NCBI GenBank assembly: GCA_023313575.1
Contig: JAJTTP010000017.1
Location: 620,001 to 684,000, forward strand
Reading direction: 5' to 3'
Length of the DNA stretch: 64,000 nucleotides
From: Eutypella sp. D-1
Taxonomy: Eukaryota > Ascomycota > Sordariomycetes > Xylariales > Diatrypaceae
Of this stretch, positions 46,801-57,333 are shown piece after piece. Both the position numbers and the translations under genes were made by a program. Position 1 is the stretch's first letter. The number at the start of each line of letters is the position of its first letter. A model generated the notes under the pieces. It had not been told where the DNA came from, ran no database searches, and saw nothing but the letters and a program-made list of their open reading frames with translations.

Positions 46801-49456
46801 TAGTTGGGTCAGAACTCGGCTACTTGCAGAACCTAGTGCTGCGGAGCCTCCTTGCCATGGTCCCAACGTACAAGAACAGCAGCGAGCTCAAGATCGATCG
46901 CTCCGGCGGCCATGGCGATCTTCTTGTTAATTGCATTCAGAAGACCTCGAGTCCTACTGTCCAGAGCTCTGCCCTTCTGCTCGTCGCTAGTCTCGCGAAC
47001 GTCGCTCCCGAACTCATTCTCCATAGCGTTATGCCAATCTTCACTTTCATGGGTAACTCGGTGCTGCGACAGAGCGACGATTATTCCGCTCATGTGATCA
47101 ACCAGACAGTCAAGGAGGTGGTGCCGCCACTAATCAAATCCCTTCTAAAGGGAAAGAAAGATCCAGTGGCAGGAGCCTCGGAGCTTCTGCTCAGCTTCGT
47201 GACTGCATACGAGCATATCCCATCTCATCGGAGACTCGGCCTCTTCATTTCTCTCGTCGAGACTCTAGACCCGAACACTTTCCTCTTCGCGGTTCTTGCT
47301 ATGCTTGCCGACAAGTACGGATCGGCCGATCAAGTTCTATCGTTTAGTACGGAACTGTTCAACCATTTCAAGGTCGAGACCCAATTACACTCTTTAGTCA
47401 GCCTTCTTGGCCTCATTGCCGACCTCTTCAAGCCCAAGCCGGGCTTATCTTCCGTCATCCTAGGCACAAACGAGGACGGTGACCGCGATGCTCAAAAGAT
47501 CGCGCTTCGGCAGCTAAACCTTCTTCCGCACATCCTCTCAAGTCGAAAGCTGGCTGCCCAGGTAAGCAAGCTTGCTGAGAGGGACGACATGGAGGCTTCT
47601 AAAGTTCGGGAGCTGTACTCGACCATTCTAGAAGATCTGCTGCGTCTTGCAGATTCGTTGAAGTCGCATAAGAACCTGCACAACCGATGTGGCGATGCTC
47701 TCTCCAAGCTGCTGAATCTTCTTTCCATCGGGGAATTCATTAAAGCCGTGGAGACACTCTTGGACAGGCCGGATCCCGTCCTGCGGCGAAAGGTCCTGCG
47801 GTCTGTCGAGGTACGAATCGACCAGGAGGGCCAGGGAGATGCCAATTCTCGCACGGCTCTGCTCGCGTTCCTGCCCCAACTCACGGCTATCATCAGGGTT
47901 TCTGACGATATGCTGTACAAGCATATCGCGGTCAGCTGCGTCGACAAGATCTCGGAAAATTACGGGAAGAAGGACCCGGAGGCTGTTGTTGCAGCCGCCA
48001 CGACAATTGCGGGTGATAAGTGCCTCGGCCAGGATGATGACCGCCTGCGTGTCATGGCGCTCCTCTGCCTGGCATCTCTCGTCGATGTGCTCCAAGACGG
48101 TGTTGTCCCTATTCTTCCGTCTGCCATCCCGAAGGCCTTGGCGTATATGGCAGAGAGCCTTAAAGCGGATGCTCCCCATGCAGAATTACACAATGCGGGC
48201 TACGCCTTCATGACTGCCCTAGCGCAACATCTTCCTTACATGCTCTCAGGCTCTTATCTCCAACAACTCCTCACTGTGTCCAGCGCATCTGCGAAGGCAG
48301 ATCTTAATGCGGAAGCCAACAATGCCCGCCTACAATGTCTAAGTTTCCTCGCCAAGCAGGTCGAGGCCAAGGCCATGTTCACGGCACTAGAGCAGAACTG
48401 GTCCGCGGCTTCGGGTTCCGGATTCACGGTAAGAATATATTTAACCCAGCATCACAAACCCGCATAGACTAATTTGACTTCTAGGCTACACGAGAATATC
48501 TCGATACCCTTGGCCTCACGATCGACAAACACAAGAAGAACGTGATAGAGAAGAACGTCACGTCTCTCTCGGCCATTTTCCTCAATGCTTTCGACCTGCG
48601 CAGACAAGAACATGCCAAGGGCGATGTCGATGACGAATCGTCAAAGAATATCAACCGCATCGAAGAGCTCGTGAACGGCGTCGCGCTGAGGATGATCTAC
48701 AAGCTTAACGATGCGGCCTTCCGACCGATTTTCATCCGGCTGATGGAGTGGGCCTCGACGGGCCTGCCCAAAAAGGACGCCGCAGGCAGGCGCCTCCGCC
48801 AGCTGAGTGTCTTCGGCTTCCTGCTGTCCTTCTTCGACGCCCTCAAGTCTATCGTTACCGGCTACGCCTCCTACATGCTCGACGTCGCCGTCGGCGTACT
48901 CAACAGCACCGCCGGCCTAAAGGGCCCGTTCCCGTCGCCGGAAGAAAAGGAACTCTGGCGCAAGGTCCTCCAGACCCTCGCAAAATGCTTCGAGCACGAC
49001 CAGGATGACTTCTGGCAGGCGCCAGCGCACTTCGACGCGGTTGCACCGGCCCTAACATCCCAATTCTCACTTCTCGAAACCACATCATCAAGCTCCTCTA
49101 CGACCCAGGCCGCAACAGCCACCGCGACCCTCGAGCTCATAGAGCAGGATCTGGTGCCGGCGATCGTGGAGCTCGCGCACGCGGCGGACTCGGCGGACCA
49201 CCAGAAGAGCCTGAACGGGGCGCTGCTGCGGCAGCTGCGGTCGGGGCACGCGGGGGCGCGGCTCGCGGCTGTCCGGTGCGAGCAGGCGCTCACGACCCGC
49301 CTCGGCGAGGAGTGGCTCGCCATGCTCCCCGAGATGCTGCCCTACATCAGCGAGCTCCAGGAGGACGACGACGAGGCCGTCGAGCGCGAGACCCACCGCT
49401 GGATCGTCGGCATCGAGGGCGTCCTCGGCGAGAGCCTCGATGCTATGCTGCAGTAG
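43860..49456 (+). CDS. UTP10: U3 small nucleolar RNA-associated protein 10 (SSU processome)
   Basis: Predicted exons are 43860-44236, 44312-48428 and 48485-49456, giving 1821 residues, the usual length of Utp10/HEATR1. Utp10 is a HEAT-repeat scaffold of the t-UTP/UtpA module, needed for rDNA transcription and 18S pre-rRNA processing in the nucleolus. The N terminus carries the family signature SKSLIFEPRIAASQNFQTLY, then TIFSEQSQNEDRTQM and IEWLIRRFR across intron 1. HEAT-like helices fill the middle. A basic, probably nuclear-targeting patch (NKRRRTSSSEG) lies about residue 750. The C-terminal BP28-type region is in the last exon (EYLDTLGLTIDKHKKNVIEKNV, LRMIYKLNDAAFRPIFIRLMEW). Intron donors are GTAAGT and GTAAGA, and phases close. 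Nothing is broken. Confidence 0.95.
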
Positions 49457-50507
49457 ACGGAAGACAAGACTGAAAGGAGTGCGAAAGAAAAGTGGGGAAG
49501 TAGGGGCGGGTAATTGTATATAGAACGGATCCCGCCCACCTACAAGGTGTTATTTGCGTAATATATAAAATTTTTTAAGAGAAAGCATCGTCTAACCGAA
49601 CCCAATCTTCTCCTGAGAGGTCTTCCAAACCATACGGGGCTCATTCTCCATGTGCTCCCGTCAGTCCCGTGTACGTCCCACAAGAAAGCAAAAAAAGGTC
49701 AATCACGCCGTACCACATACATGCATAGAACCATAAGTGATACATAATATAAAAAAGAAAACGAAATCTAGCAACGGTTTTGTTTCACAATCAACCTGGT
49801 CATTTATTTCGTGTTTCATCAAGAAAGCCTTGGCACGGGAAGAAAAAGCTTATTGTACTACGCAGGTATGCATCACACGCACTTTTCTGTCCTCCGCGAG
49901 TAAAGAAAAAAAAGGGGTTGTTGTTGTTGTTGTTTCCCTAGCAAACTGGCATTTTCATTCGCCATCATTACTTACATCCCACTCTCTCCCTCTACAGAGG
50001 GAAGAGGGCCCAACGGGCCTTTTCCTTTTCCTTTTCCCTACGGTGCATATTGCCACGCCTGCTATTCTATTTGTACAGTGCAAAAGCCGGTAGCCTTGTG
50101 TCCTCCCAAGCCAAAACAACAACTAGGAAAAAAAGGGAAGCAAGGGAGATTAGGGGGCAATAATAAATCCATAGTAACCCTGTTTTTCCAGATCCTGCAT
50201 GTTCGTCTGCCCGTCGTGATGATGTCCACGTATCCATCTTGGCCTCCTTTCCGAGGACTACTATCCATCCATATCCACTCTTACCCAAGGCTTTATGTAG
50301 GCACCCGCCGTCCCCCCAAAACGGGGACGAGAAACGGGATAAGGATAAGGATATAAGAACGAAGAGACGTCAAGAAAGTTGGAGAAAAAGGGGAGTCCGC
50401 ATACACGCGAGTAGCCCTTCAACAACCAGGATGGGGATTCCCCTTTTCACCCGCGGGAACGGCCGTTCCGGGGGTGAGAAGTAAGGGGGGGGCGCGGTTA
50501 AATTAGA
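49457..50507. other. Intergenic region between convergent genes
   Basis: 3' flanks of UTP10 and the Thr/Ser-rich gene. It has A-rich tracts and a short TTG repeat at about 49918-49934. No gene recognised. Confidence 0.55.
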
Positions 50508-52785
50508 TTAGAAGAGCACCGTCAGGGCGCACGCGAAGGCGACGATCATGACGACGCAGGCGTTGCAGCCGCCGCCGTTGCTACCGCCCCAGCCCAGCTT
50601 CGGGGGGCGGACCTTGGCGGCCTCGCCGCCTGAGATCTGCGCCACGTCCGTGCTGCTGCTGCCGGCGACCGGGACACTGCCACCACCGACGGCACCCGTG
50701 GCGAACGTGCCGTTCGCGATGCCGCCGTCGCCACCCGTGGGGGTCGGAATCAGCGAGGGGATCACGAGCGTCGCGGTGCTGGCGCTGGCGCTGGCGCTGG
50801 TGGATGGGTCCGCCGAGGCCACAGCCTCCGCACTGGCTCCTACCACCGTGCTGATCGACGTCCAAGTCGACGCCCACGTCACGGTCTGCAGCTGCTGCAC
50901 GGGCGCGGACGCCGGCGTGGTAGTCACGATTGTAGTGCTGTCGTCCTCGCAGCTGCTGGTGTTGGTGCTAGTGCTAGTGCTGCTGGTCGACGAGGACGAC
51001 GACGAGGACTCCTCCACCGTCACCGTCGACGTAGTGTCCGGCGAGATGGAGACGGTGGGGATGGCGGGGGTCACGGTCGTGGTCACCGTGCCGCTGCAGG
51101 AGGTGGAGTCAGAGGTGGAGGAAGAAGGCAGAGGCGAGCCCTTCGCCGAGTATCCGGTCGGCTGCACGAACGTCGTCGTCGTGCCGATCGCCCCGGTCGA
51201 ACTAGTGCCTTCGATGTCGCACTGAGTGACGGTCTCCGTCTCGGTGACCTGCTTAGTGGTGGTGGACACGGAGACGGAGACGGAGATGGACACCTGTGAG
51301 ATGTAGATGGACACCGTCTCGGTGGTGCCGCTAACGGAGGTCTCACTGTCACTGAGGGTGGTCGTGGTGGTGGTCTCCGTCGTCACTGGCTCCGGGGTTA
51401 CCGTCACAGTGGTGACCGATGGCGAGTCAGACAACGTCACGACCGACGTCTGGGTGGTCAGCTCCGTGCGGGTGGTGCCCAGTATTTCCGTCAACGTCTC
51501 GGTGGTCGGTTCGACGGAGATGCTGATGCTGCACGTGCTGGCGGGCACGGTGATCTCCGTCGTCACGGTCAACGTCTCAGGGGTAGAAAAGGTGGGAGTG
51601 CTGACCACGAATGAGGATGTGGAGCTGGTCGACGACGAAGACACGTCCGTGATCGGCACGGTCGCCGTGTTGGTGACTGTCTGATGGATCGTGGTCACAT
51701 CATCCGCGTCGGAAGTGGAAGAGATAAGTCCAGTGCTGATTCCGGTGCCAGTGGCCAAGACCGACGACGTGATAGTGGTGCTGTTGCGGTAGGGGGCCGA
51801 GGAGTCAACGGAAGAAGACGGGAAACCAATTGAAGTACCCACGGAGATGTCGCTGCTGCTGCTTTCAGTGCCGCTAAGGACCGGGACAGGGCTGACAGTT
51901 TCAGTGACGGTGACTGAGAGCACGGAATCGGTAGTCAAGACGGAAGGAACATCAGTCGACACGGTGGGAGTCAGAGTCTCGAGGACGGGAACCGTGGTCG
52001 CGTCAACGAAGGTCAAGACCGCAGTGCTCACGAACGTGGCGACGGAGGTGCCGATGAGGGTCGACAGGGAGGTGCTGCTTCGGATGGATGCCTGGCCCGG
52101 GAGAGTTTTCGCCGTGGTCCAGATGCTCTCCTCCACCGACTGGGACGAGCTCGAGCTCGAACCCGTCGCTTCGGTCGACGAGGTGTCCGCCTCGTCGGTG
52201 AAGGGGGTGGTGGAGGTAGTGGTTCCGGTAAGAGTAGTGGAGCTTACATCCGTAAAGGTTGTGAAGGGGCTAATAGAGAGGGGGATAGTGATGGTGGGCA
52301 GAGGGATGTCGACGGTGGAGTGCTCCTGGCCATAGGTCTGACGCTTGAGGTGCTCGTGATCCAGGGTAGGGACGGCGGACTCGACAGTGACAGAGGTGGA
52401 AGCGTTACCAGAGCCGACATCAACAACAGAATGGAGTCCGGTGTGGCCACAAGTGTACACCATGCAGATGATAAGGATTGCTATCGGCCGTTAGCTTGCT
52501 AATCTATGGTGGGAGGATTGCAAACGACTCTCATTTTCTGAGGGTCACTTACCGAGAGAGAAGAACGAGGTGATCACCAAGGTCATCATGCTCATCCAGG
52601 CGGAGAGAAAAGTCGGACCTGGTAACGTGTTAGACAAGTCGACAGGCATACAATATGTTACTCAGGAGAGCAGAGTGCGACTTACTGACGCCTTGCTCAT
52701 CACGCTTGGCCAGCCTGTGAGCAGCGGCGACCTCAGCGGCCGTCAGGCGCTGGACGGTGGGCTTCTTCTGATCGGAAGCGGACAT
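50508..52785 (-). CDS. Thr/Ser-rich cell-surface protein with N-terminal membrane anchor and GPI-like tail
   Basis: Predicted minus-strand exons are 52785-52686, 52618-52553 and 52480-50508, giving 712 residues. The first 33 residues are polar and cytosolic-looking. Exon 2 plus the start of exon 3 encode one long hydrophobic segment (about residues 37-64: FLSAWMSMMTLVITSFF, then LAILIICMVY), so a signal-anchor is likely. The next 580 residues are dominated by Thr, Ser and Val in short beta-prone runs (SVTVTET, TTTTTT, SSSSS), a mucin-like, O-mannosylated type of ectodomain. Ala-Ser repeats follow at the C-terminal side. The C terminus ends NACVVMIVAFACALTVLF after a Gly/Asn/Cys patch, like a GPI signal. 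Donors are GTAAGT in both introns, with phases closed. No enzymatic domain seen; a wall-associated or sensor-like role is possible but unproven. Confidence 0.78.
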
Positions 52786-55409
52786 TGTGATGCCGTTGTT
52801 GTGTGATCTGTGTTTGTATCCTGTACTTTCTAAGATATGAAATGAAGAGTCAGTCTATCGGGTAATTGCGGAAATTACCAGGGGTGCTTGGGTAACCAAA
52901 CACGAGGTAGTATATATCTGCTTCGGGGAGGGAAGGGGGCCAGATCTGTTGATGAGGAACACCAGTGTAAAGTGGTAAGATCCTTGACTTGATGAAGATG
53001 GAGATGGACGATGGGCAGGTGATGAATGATGGTTCGAAATCACGGGATAGCCGTCGACCACCTACAGTATGTATGATATTAGGGAAAAAATAATGACTTA
53101 CCGCGTACGTGTACCTACTTGGCAGGATGAAAAGCTTGACAAGAGAGGGAAACTGCCGTTTGGGAGTAGAAATACTAGGCAGACAGGTAAGTGAGTGAGT
53201 GAATAAGTGAGTTGATCACGGTTTGAAAAGAATGTGTATGGGGAAAGAATGTCGAAATCTATTATAAACTGATGGAAGAGTGGTTGTTTTTTCTCAAGAC
53301 GCGGGACTGGGAGGACGAGTGGAAAGAGTGGCACGCGTTAGGAAAAGAGGAAAAGAAGAGGGGAGAGCTTTGGAGGTTTGCGAGGGGTGGTTTTTGTAAA
53401 GATGGGAAAGAAAAGAGAAAGGGAAATGAAATGGATATGGAAAGGGTGAGCTCATGCAGTGTATGTATTTGTGTATGTATTTCGTACCACGAAGCTAAAG
53501 GTTGAGCAAACAAACGGACCCGTTAGACGTGTACGGGCAAGAGGCAGGAAGGTACATAATATCTAATTTCGTGTAATTGGAGAAACATAGGACGAAAAGT
53601 GACTTGGTAACATTGTACTGCAGCACAGCTTGAAGGCAGGGGAAAAGGAAAGAGGAGTTAATATCAACTTACAGAAACCAGACGTGATTGCAAATCCTGT
53701 ATTGCTAGAATTTGTTAGTTGGAGATCCTGGTTGGATGAAGACGGATCGTCAAGTGATGAAAGGGATTGAAGATGAAAAGATGAAAGAATATTTGCAGAG
53801 GGAAGATTTGGGAAAAGATAAGGAAGGTAGGAGTGCAGTATTTTGTTTGCTTAATGTGCGGGTGTGTAATAACGAGGAGCTGCCTGGGACCTTCGAAATC
53901 CCAAACCGGTTGGTAGCTACCTGTATGTGTAATCTACTCCGTCGTATAATAGGGGTGGTACCTAGCTCTGGAGTTCGTTTAAAGCAGCAGGCAGCAGTTG
54001 TTATTTGATATTTCTACATCTGAATCAGACGGGGTTGAGCTATCTACAATAGGTGCAGTAGCTATATTTACTTGCGAAATGTAGAGTAGATATCCATACA
54101 TACCTAAGTAGATGAGTCAACATAAGGCCCCTCTACAACCCTCTACAATAGGCACCTTGCTATCTATGAAGTAACTACCTTAGCTTTATCGATCCTCTGT
54201 ATAGCTCCCTAATCTAGAAATATGTAAGATACACAGCTAAGTACATAGCAGTAATAATCACAAGGTGGTAACCAGTGGCTCATACATCGGGGGAGCTGAT
54301 TATACAACTTTGCCCCCACATACACGTAGTTGCTAGTCACCTAGGTAGTTGCCATTATCAAGCTTTAAGATGCAGAATAGGAATCGGTATTGACGTCAGA
54401 GGACAGGGAGGAAGAGTAAAAGATCTTGGATTCGTAAAGCCGATGAGGCACCCCAGTCCCATACTCCTATATCTTCTACTGGATCAAGACTCATAAAGCC
54501 CAAATGCTACACAGGGTCAAATGAACAAGAAAGCGGGGCCGAACGAACAATGCTTTCTATTCCTAGGTAGTAGTATCGTCATGGCATTCAACCTTTATCA
54601 AATGTCTACATATCCCGATAAACTTGTACAGCCCCTCGCGACTCTAAATCTGAACGGTGATCTCCACCACCACCAGCAAATTCAGGTAGAAGCTACATTA
54701 ATATGGTAAAAGAAGATCTAGAATACCAGAGCTCAGCATTCAAAACATGTTGATTACTAACAACCGAGTCTACTTTTCTACACGAATTAAAGGGGAAACT
54801 GTGGTATCTCCCTCCTTTTTTCTTTTTGCCGATTAATTATTACGGCAGCACGGTAAAAAGGGGTAAAAAGGGGCTGACTGACGTTGAAAGTTAGATGGAA
54901 CTTTCTTAGCAGATAACGACAAGGTACAAGGTACTTGCGGGGCCTGTGCCATGCTTAAAAGATCGTTCCTGCCAGACCCGCAAAGTATAAAAGAAGCCTG
55001 TAAGTTGGCATCGTCTTTATTATAGTTAGTCGAGCTTCAAGGTGACATGTAATTGCAATTTTACATACCTGGGTAGTTATAGGCATGTCCGACTATGTAG
55101 CTAGGGCAGCTGGGTAACTCACCGAGTCCTATCCCTCTTGATATCACCAGTGTTTACCTTAATGCATATATTTCCCAGCACTCTCGCCAACACAAACACC
55201 CCGCCTGGGTTAATAGTTAGGAAATAGACTAGCCATCCCACTTACTCGTCCTCACATCTACTTCCTTTTAGTGAAATCTTTTGATCAACGCAGTTTTTAT
55301 TCTTGGGTAGGATGACGCAGATAGAAGACCGCGAACTAAGCAACGCCATAAGCGATGTGATGTAAAAGCCCTAGATAACCCCTTCCTCTGATCAGTACAG
55401 CCCGGTCAC
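52786..55409. other. Gene-poor region
   Basis: About 2.6 kb. The first 300 bp is promoter of the Thr/Ser-rich gene. The rest is AT-rich with dense stops and many CTACCTAAGTAG-like words (for example 54098-54115 and 54170-54182). No gene recognised. Confidence 0.5.
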
Positions 55410-55961
55410 CTAGTTGAGTTGTCGAAACTCCGGGCTACGTCCCCGTCTCTGAGCTCTCTGTGCCGCCCGCTGTGCTCGCTCCGCCGCGGTGTCTCTCAGG
55501 GTATCCTCCGCATATTCATCCTCTAGTTGGGCTAGCCTCTTATTATAATCGTCCCAACCCTTCCATCCCTGTGGGAAATGGGGTTCCGGCCGTCGTCCTG
55601 CGTTCTCGTATGTATCACCCTCCCATCTATAGGGCGTAACATAGTCCCCGGCCACCATCGCAGCCACCCTATCGTCGCCCAGTGCCGGACGCGCTTGATA
55701 GGTCAAATCCAGCAGTTTGTGCACCATTTCCGGAGGCGCCATCGGCGGTTGATCCAGAAGCGCCTTTGGTGGTTGAGCAAGGCGTCTACGGGAGCTCTTT
55801 TTCTTTTCCTGGTTATGATGGGGGCTCTCATTTTCTCCCTCGTTGTAATGGGAGCTCTCTTTCTTTCCCTCGCCCGGGCGGGCAATAGGGGCGTGCCGTA
55901 CCTTCTTATTTTCCCCAACGCCCTGGTCGTCCCCGCGTGGTCGTTTTGAGGACGAGCCCAT
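55410..55961 (-). CDS. Small charged hypothetical protein
   Basis: A minus-strand frame of 183 codons; ATG at 55961-55959, stop at 55412-55410. The frame is open further upstream but has no ATG there. The N-terminal third is basic and polar (SSSKRPRGDDQG) and contains three imperfect copies of a ten-residue Glu/Lys/Ser/His unit (GKKESSHYNE, GENESPHHNQ, EKKKSSRRRL). The middle has VHKLLDLTYQ, MVAGDYVTPYRWEGDTYENAG and PHFPQGWKGWDDYNKRLAQLED, an aromatic-rich stretch suggesting real coding. The end is an Arg/Ala helix (RAQRAAQRAQRRGRSPE). No signal peptide or membrane segment. No family recognised. Its isolated position in gene-poor DNA leaves open that it is a young or lineage-specific gene. 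Confidence 0.5.
   Translation of the reverse strand: MGSSSKRPRGDDQGVGENKKVRHAPIARPGEGKKESSHYNEGENESPHHNQEKKKSSRRRLAQPPKALLDQPPMAPPEMVHKLLDLTYQARPALGDDRVAAMVAGDYVTPYRWEGDTYENAGRRPEPHFPQGWKGWDDYNKRLAQLEDEYAEDTLRDTAAERAQRAAQRAQRRGRSPEFRQLN
55777..55880. repeat. Imperfect 30-bp tandem repeat inside the small charged gene
   Basis: Three successive units share GGGAGCTCTCTTTCTTTCCCTC-like sequence at roughly 30-bp spacing and encode a ten-residue Glu/Lys/Ser/His unit on the minus strand. Confidence 0.6.
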
Positions 55962-57333
55962 ACTGATCAGTGCAAGGGGTTCTGGGTAGGGCTGCCTGGA
56001 AAGAGACCGCGAAGGGGAAACAGATAGGTACAATATTAGCCGTAGCCGGTACCACAGTATTTACTGGGGTGTTCCTCCTGTGCTAAGTGTAGGTGGATAG
56101 GTCGTGAAGGTTTGGTTAGATGGGATATTCCCCGGTGAGGTAGTACCCAGTTGTATAAGACTGTTATGGATCAACAGCGGCTGCGGTGACTTCTTCAGTA
56201 TGTAGTTATGAAAGTAACCTTGGAAGTTAAAAAGACTGCAGTTGGTCAAGTCGCCGCTTAGATACATGATAACCTAGGGTAAGTCCGGGAAAGAAGGTGG
56301 GTTGCAAAGGAAGAACGTCTACGGGTACCTAGTCCCGAGGTCGTTTTGAAAAGGTAAGGAAGGCTTACTAAAGTTAAACCATTAAGCAGATGCAAGGACG
56401 GCCGGAAGGCGCAATTGACCAGCAGCCGCCCAATTACATTATATAGTGGCAGGAGCGATCGTGTACCACCATAAGACGGTTGATCCAAGATGATTTGGCA
56501 TGGTGGCAGTGGAAGGTTGTGACATGTCAGGCATGTATAAGTAAAGATAGGGGCCTTCAATCATCTTAGCATAGTAGGTTTTACGCTATTCTGAATGAAG
56601 CTAAGCCCGGCCGAGGTCAAGTTATGTAAGCATGTTCTCCCTAGGGTACTTACTCTGGTACCTTAGTAGCTCTAATTTCGTAGTGCTGTCACGAGGAAAG
56701 CGCGTTGTGCGACCCTCCGTAGGTAGCTCCTGCCCACTTACGCCAAAATTGATTTTCCCGTATCAGCATATCAGCGCATCACTGGGGCCAGGCGCGTTAC
56801 TGAGGAGCAAGAGGAGGTACCTTGGTGGGTAAGCCAGGTTGCGGATGCCCCCAGCTTTCATGTTGCGACAAATGGACACCTGAGAACAGCACCACCACCA
56901 CCGACACCCCCTTCCTTATTAAAGTCCGCGTCAACATCTTTTCCTTATCACCACTTCTGTCGTCGCCCCTTAAGGCCGCTTATGCTGATTGAACACATAT
57001 GACCACTGCATTCTTTTTTCCAACAAGAAAGCTTAATAAGAGAGGTGGTATAGCGCGCGTCTTCTGCACCATTTCCACCCGCCCTCTTTTTTTTTATACA
57101 TTTGATTTGATTTGATTTGATTTAATTTCATAAGCCGACGTACTGGGCAAATATTTCTCTCCCATCAGGTTATAATCAACCATATCTTAGTCGGCAACCC
57201 CCACACAATTCCTACCCGACCTCCAGATCAATTGAATTTATCTTCTCCTGACGTAGATTCTCAACCTCCGAAAGATCAACGTAGCCGATTCAATTGGGTT
57301 ATCATCAGACTGAAGGCATAGGCGTGATTAAAA
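55962..57333. other. Intergenic region upstream of PDS5
   Basis: No recognised gene. The last 400 bp is pyrimidine-rich with a GATTT repeat and forms the PDS5 promoter and leader. Confidence 0.5.
57100..57128. repeat. GATTT pentanucleotide repeat
   Basis: Four to five consecutive TTTGA/GATTT units preceded by a T run, about 210 bp upstream of the PDS5 start. Confidence 0.8.

Noticed and set aside
50548..52335. Several Val/Thr-rich plus-strand frames (50548-51225, 51307-51684, 51847-52335)
   Set aside because: They are antisense to the repetitive Thr/Ser-rich gene, whose biased codons leave the opposite strand open.
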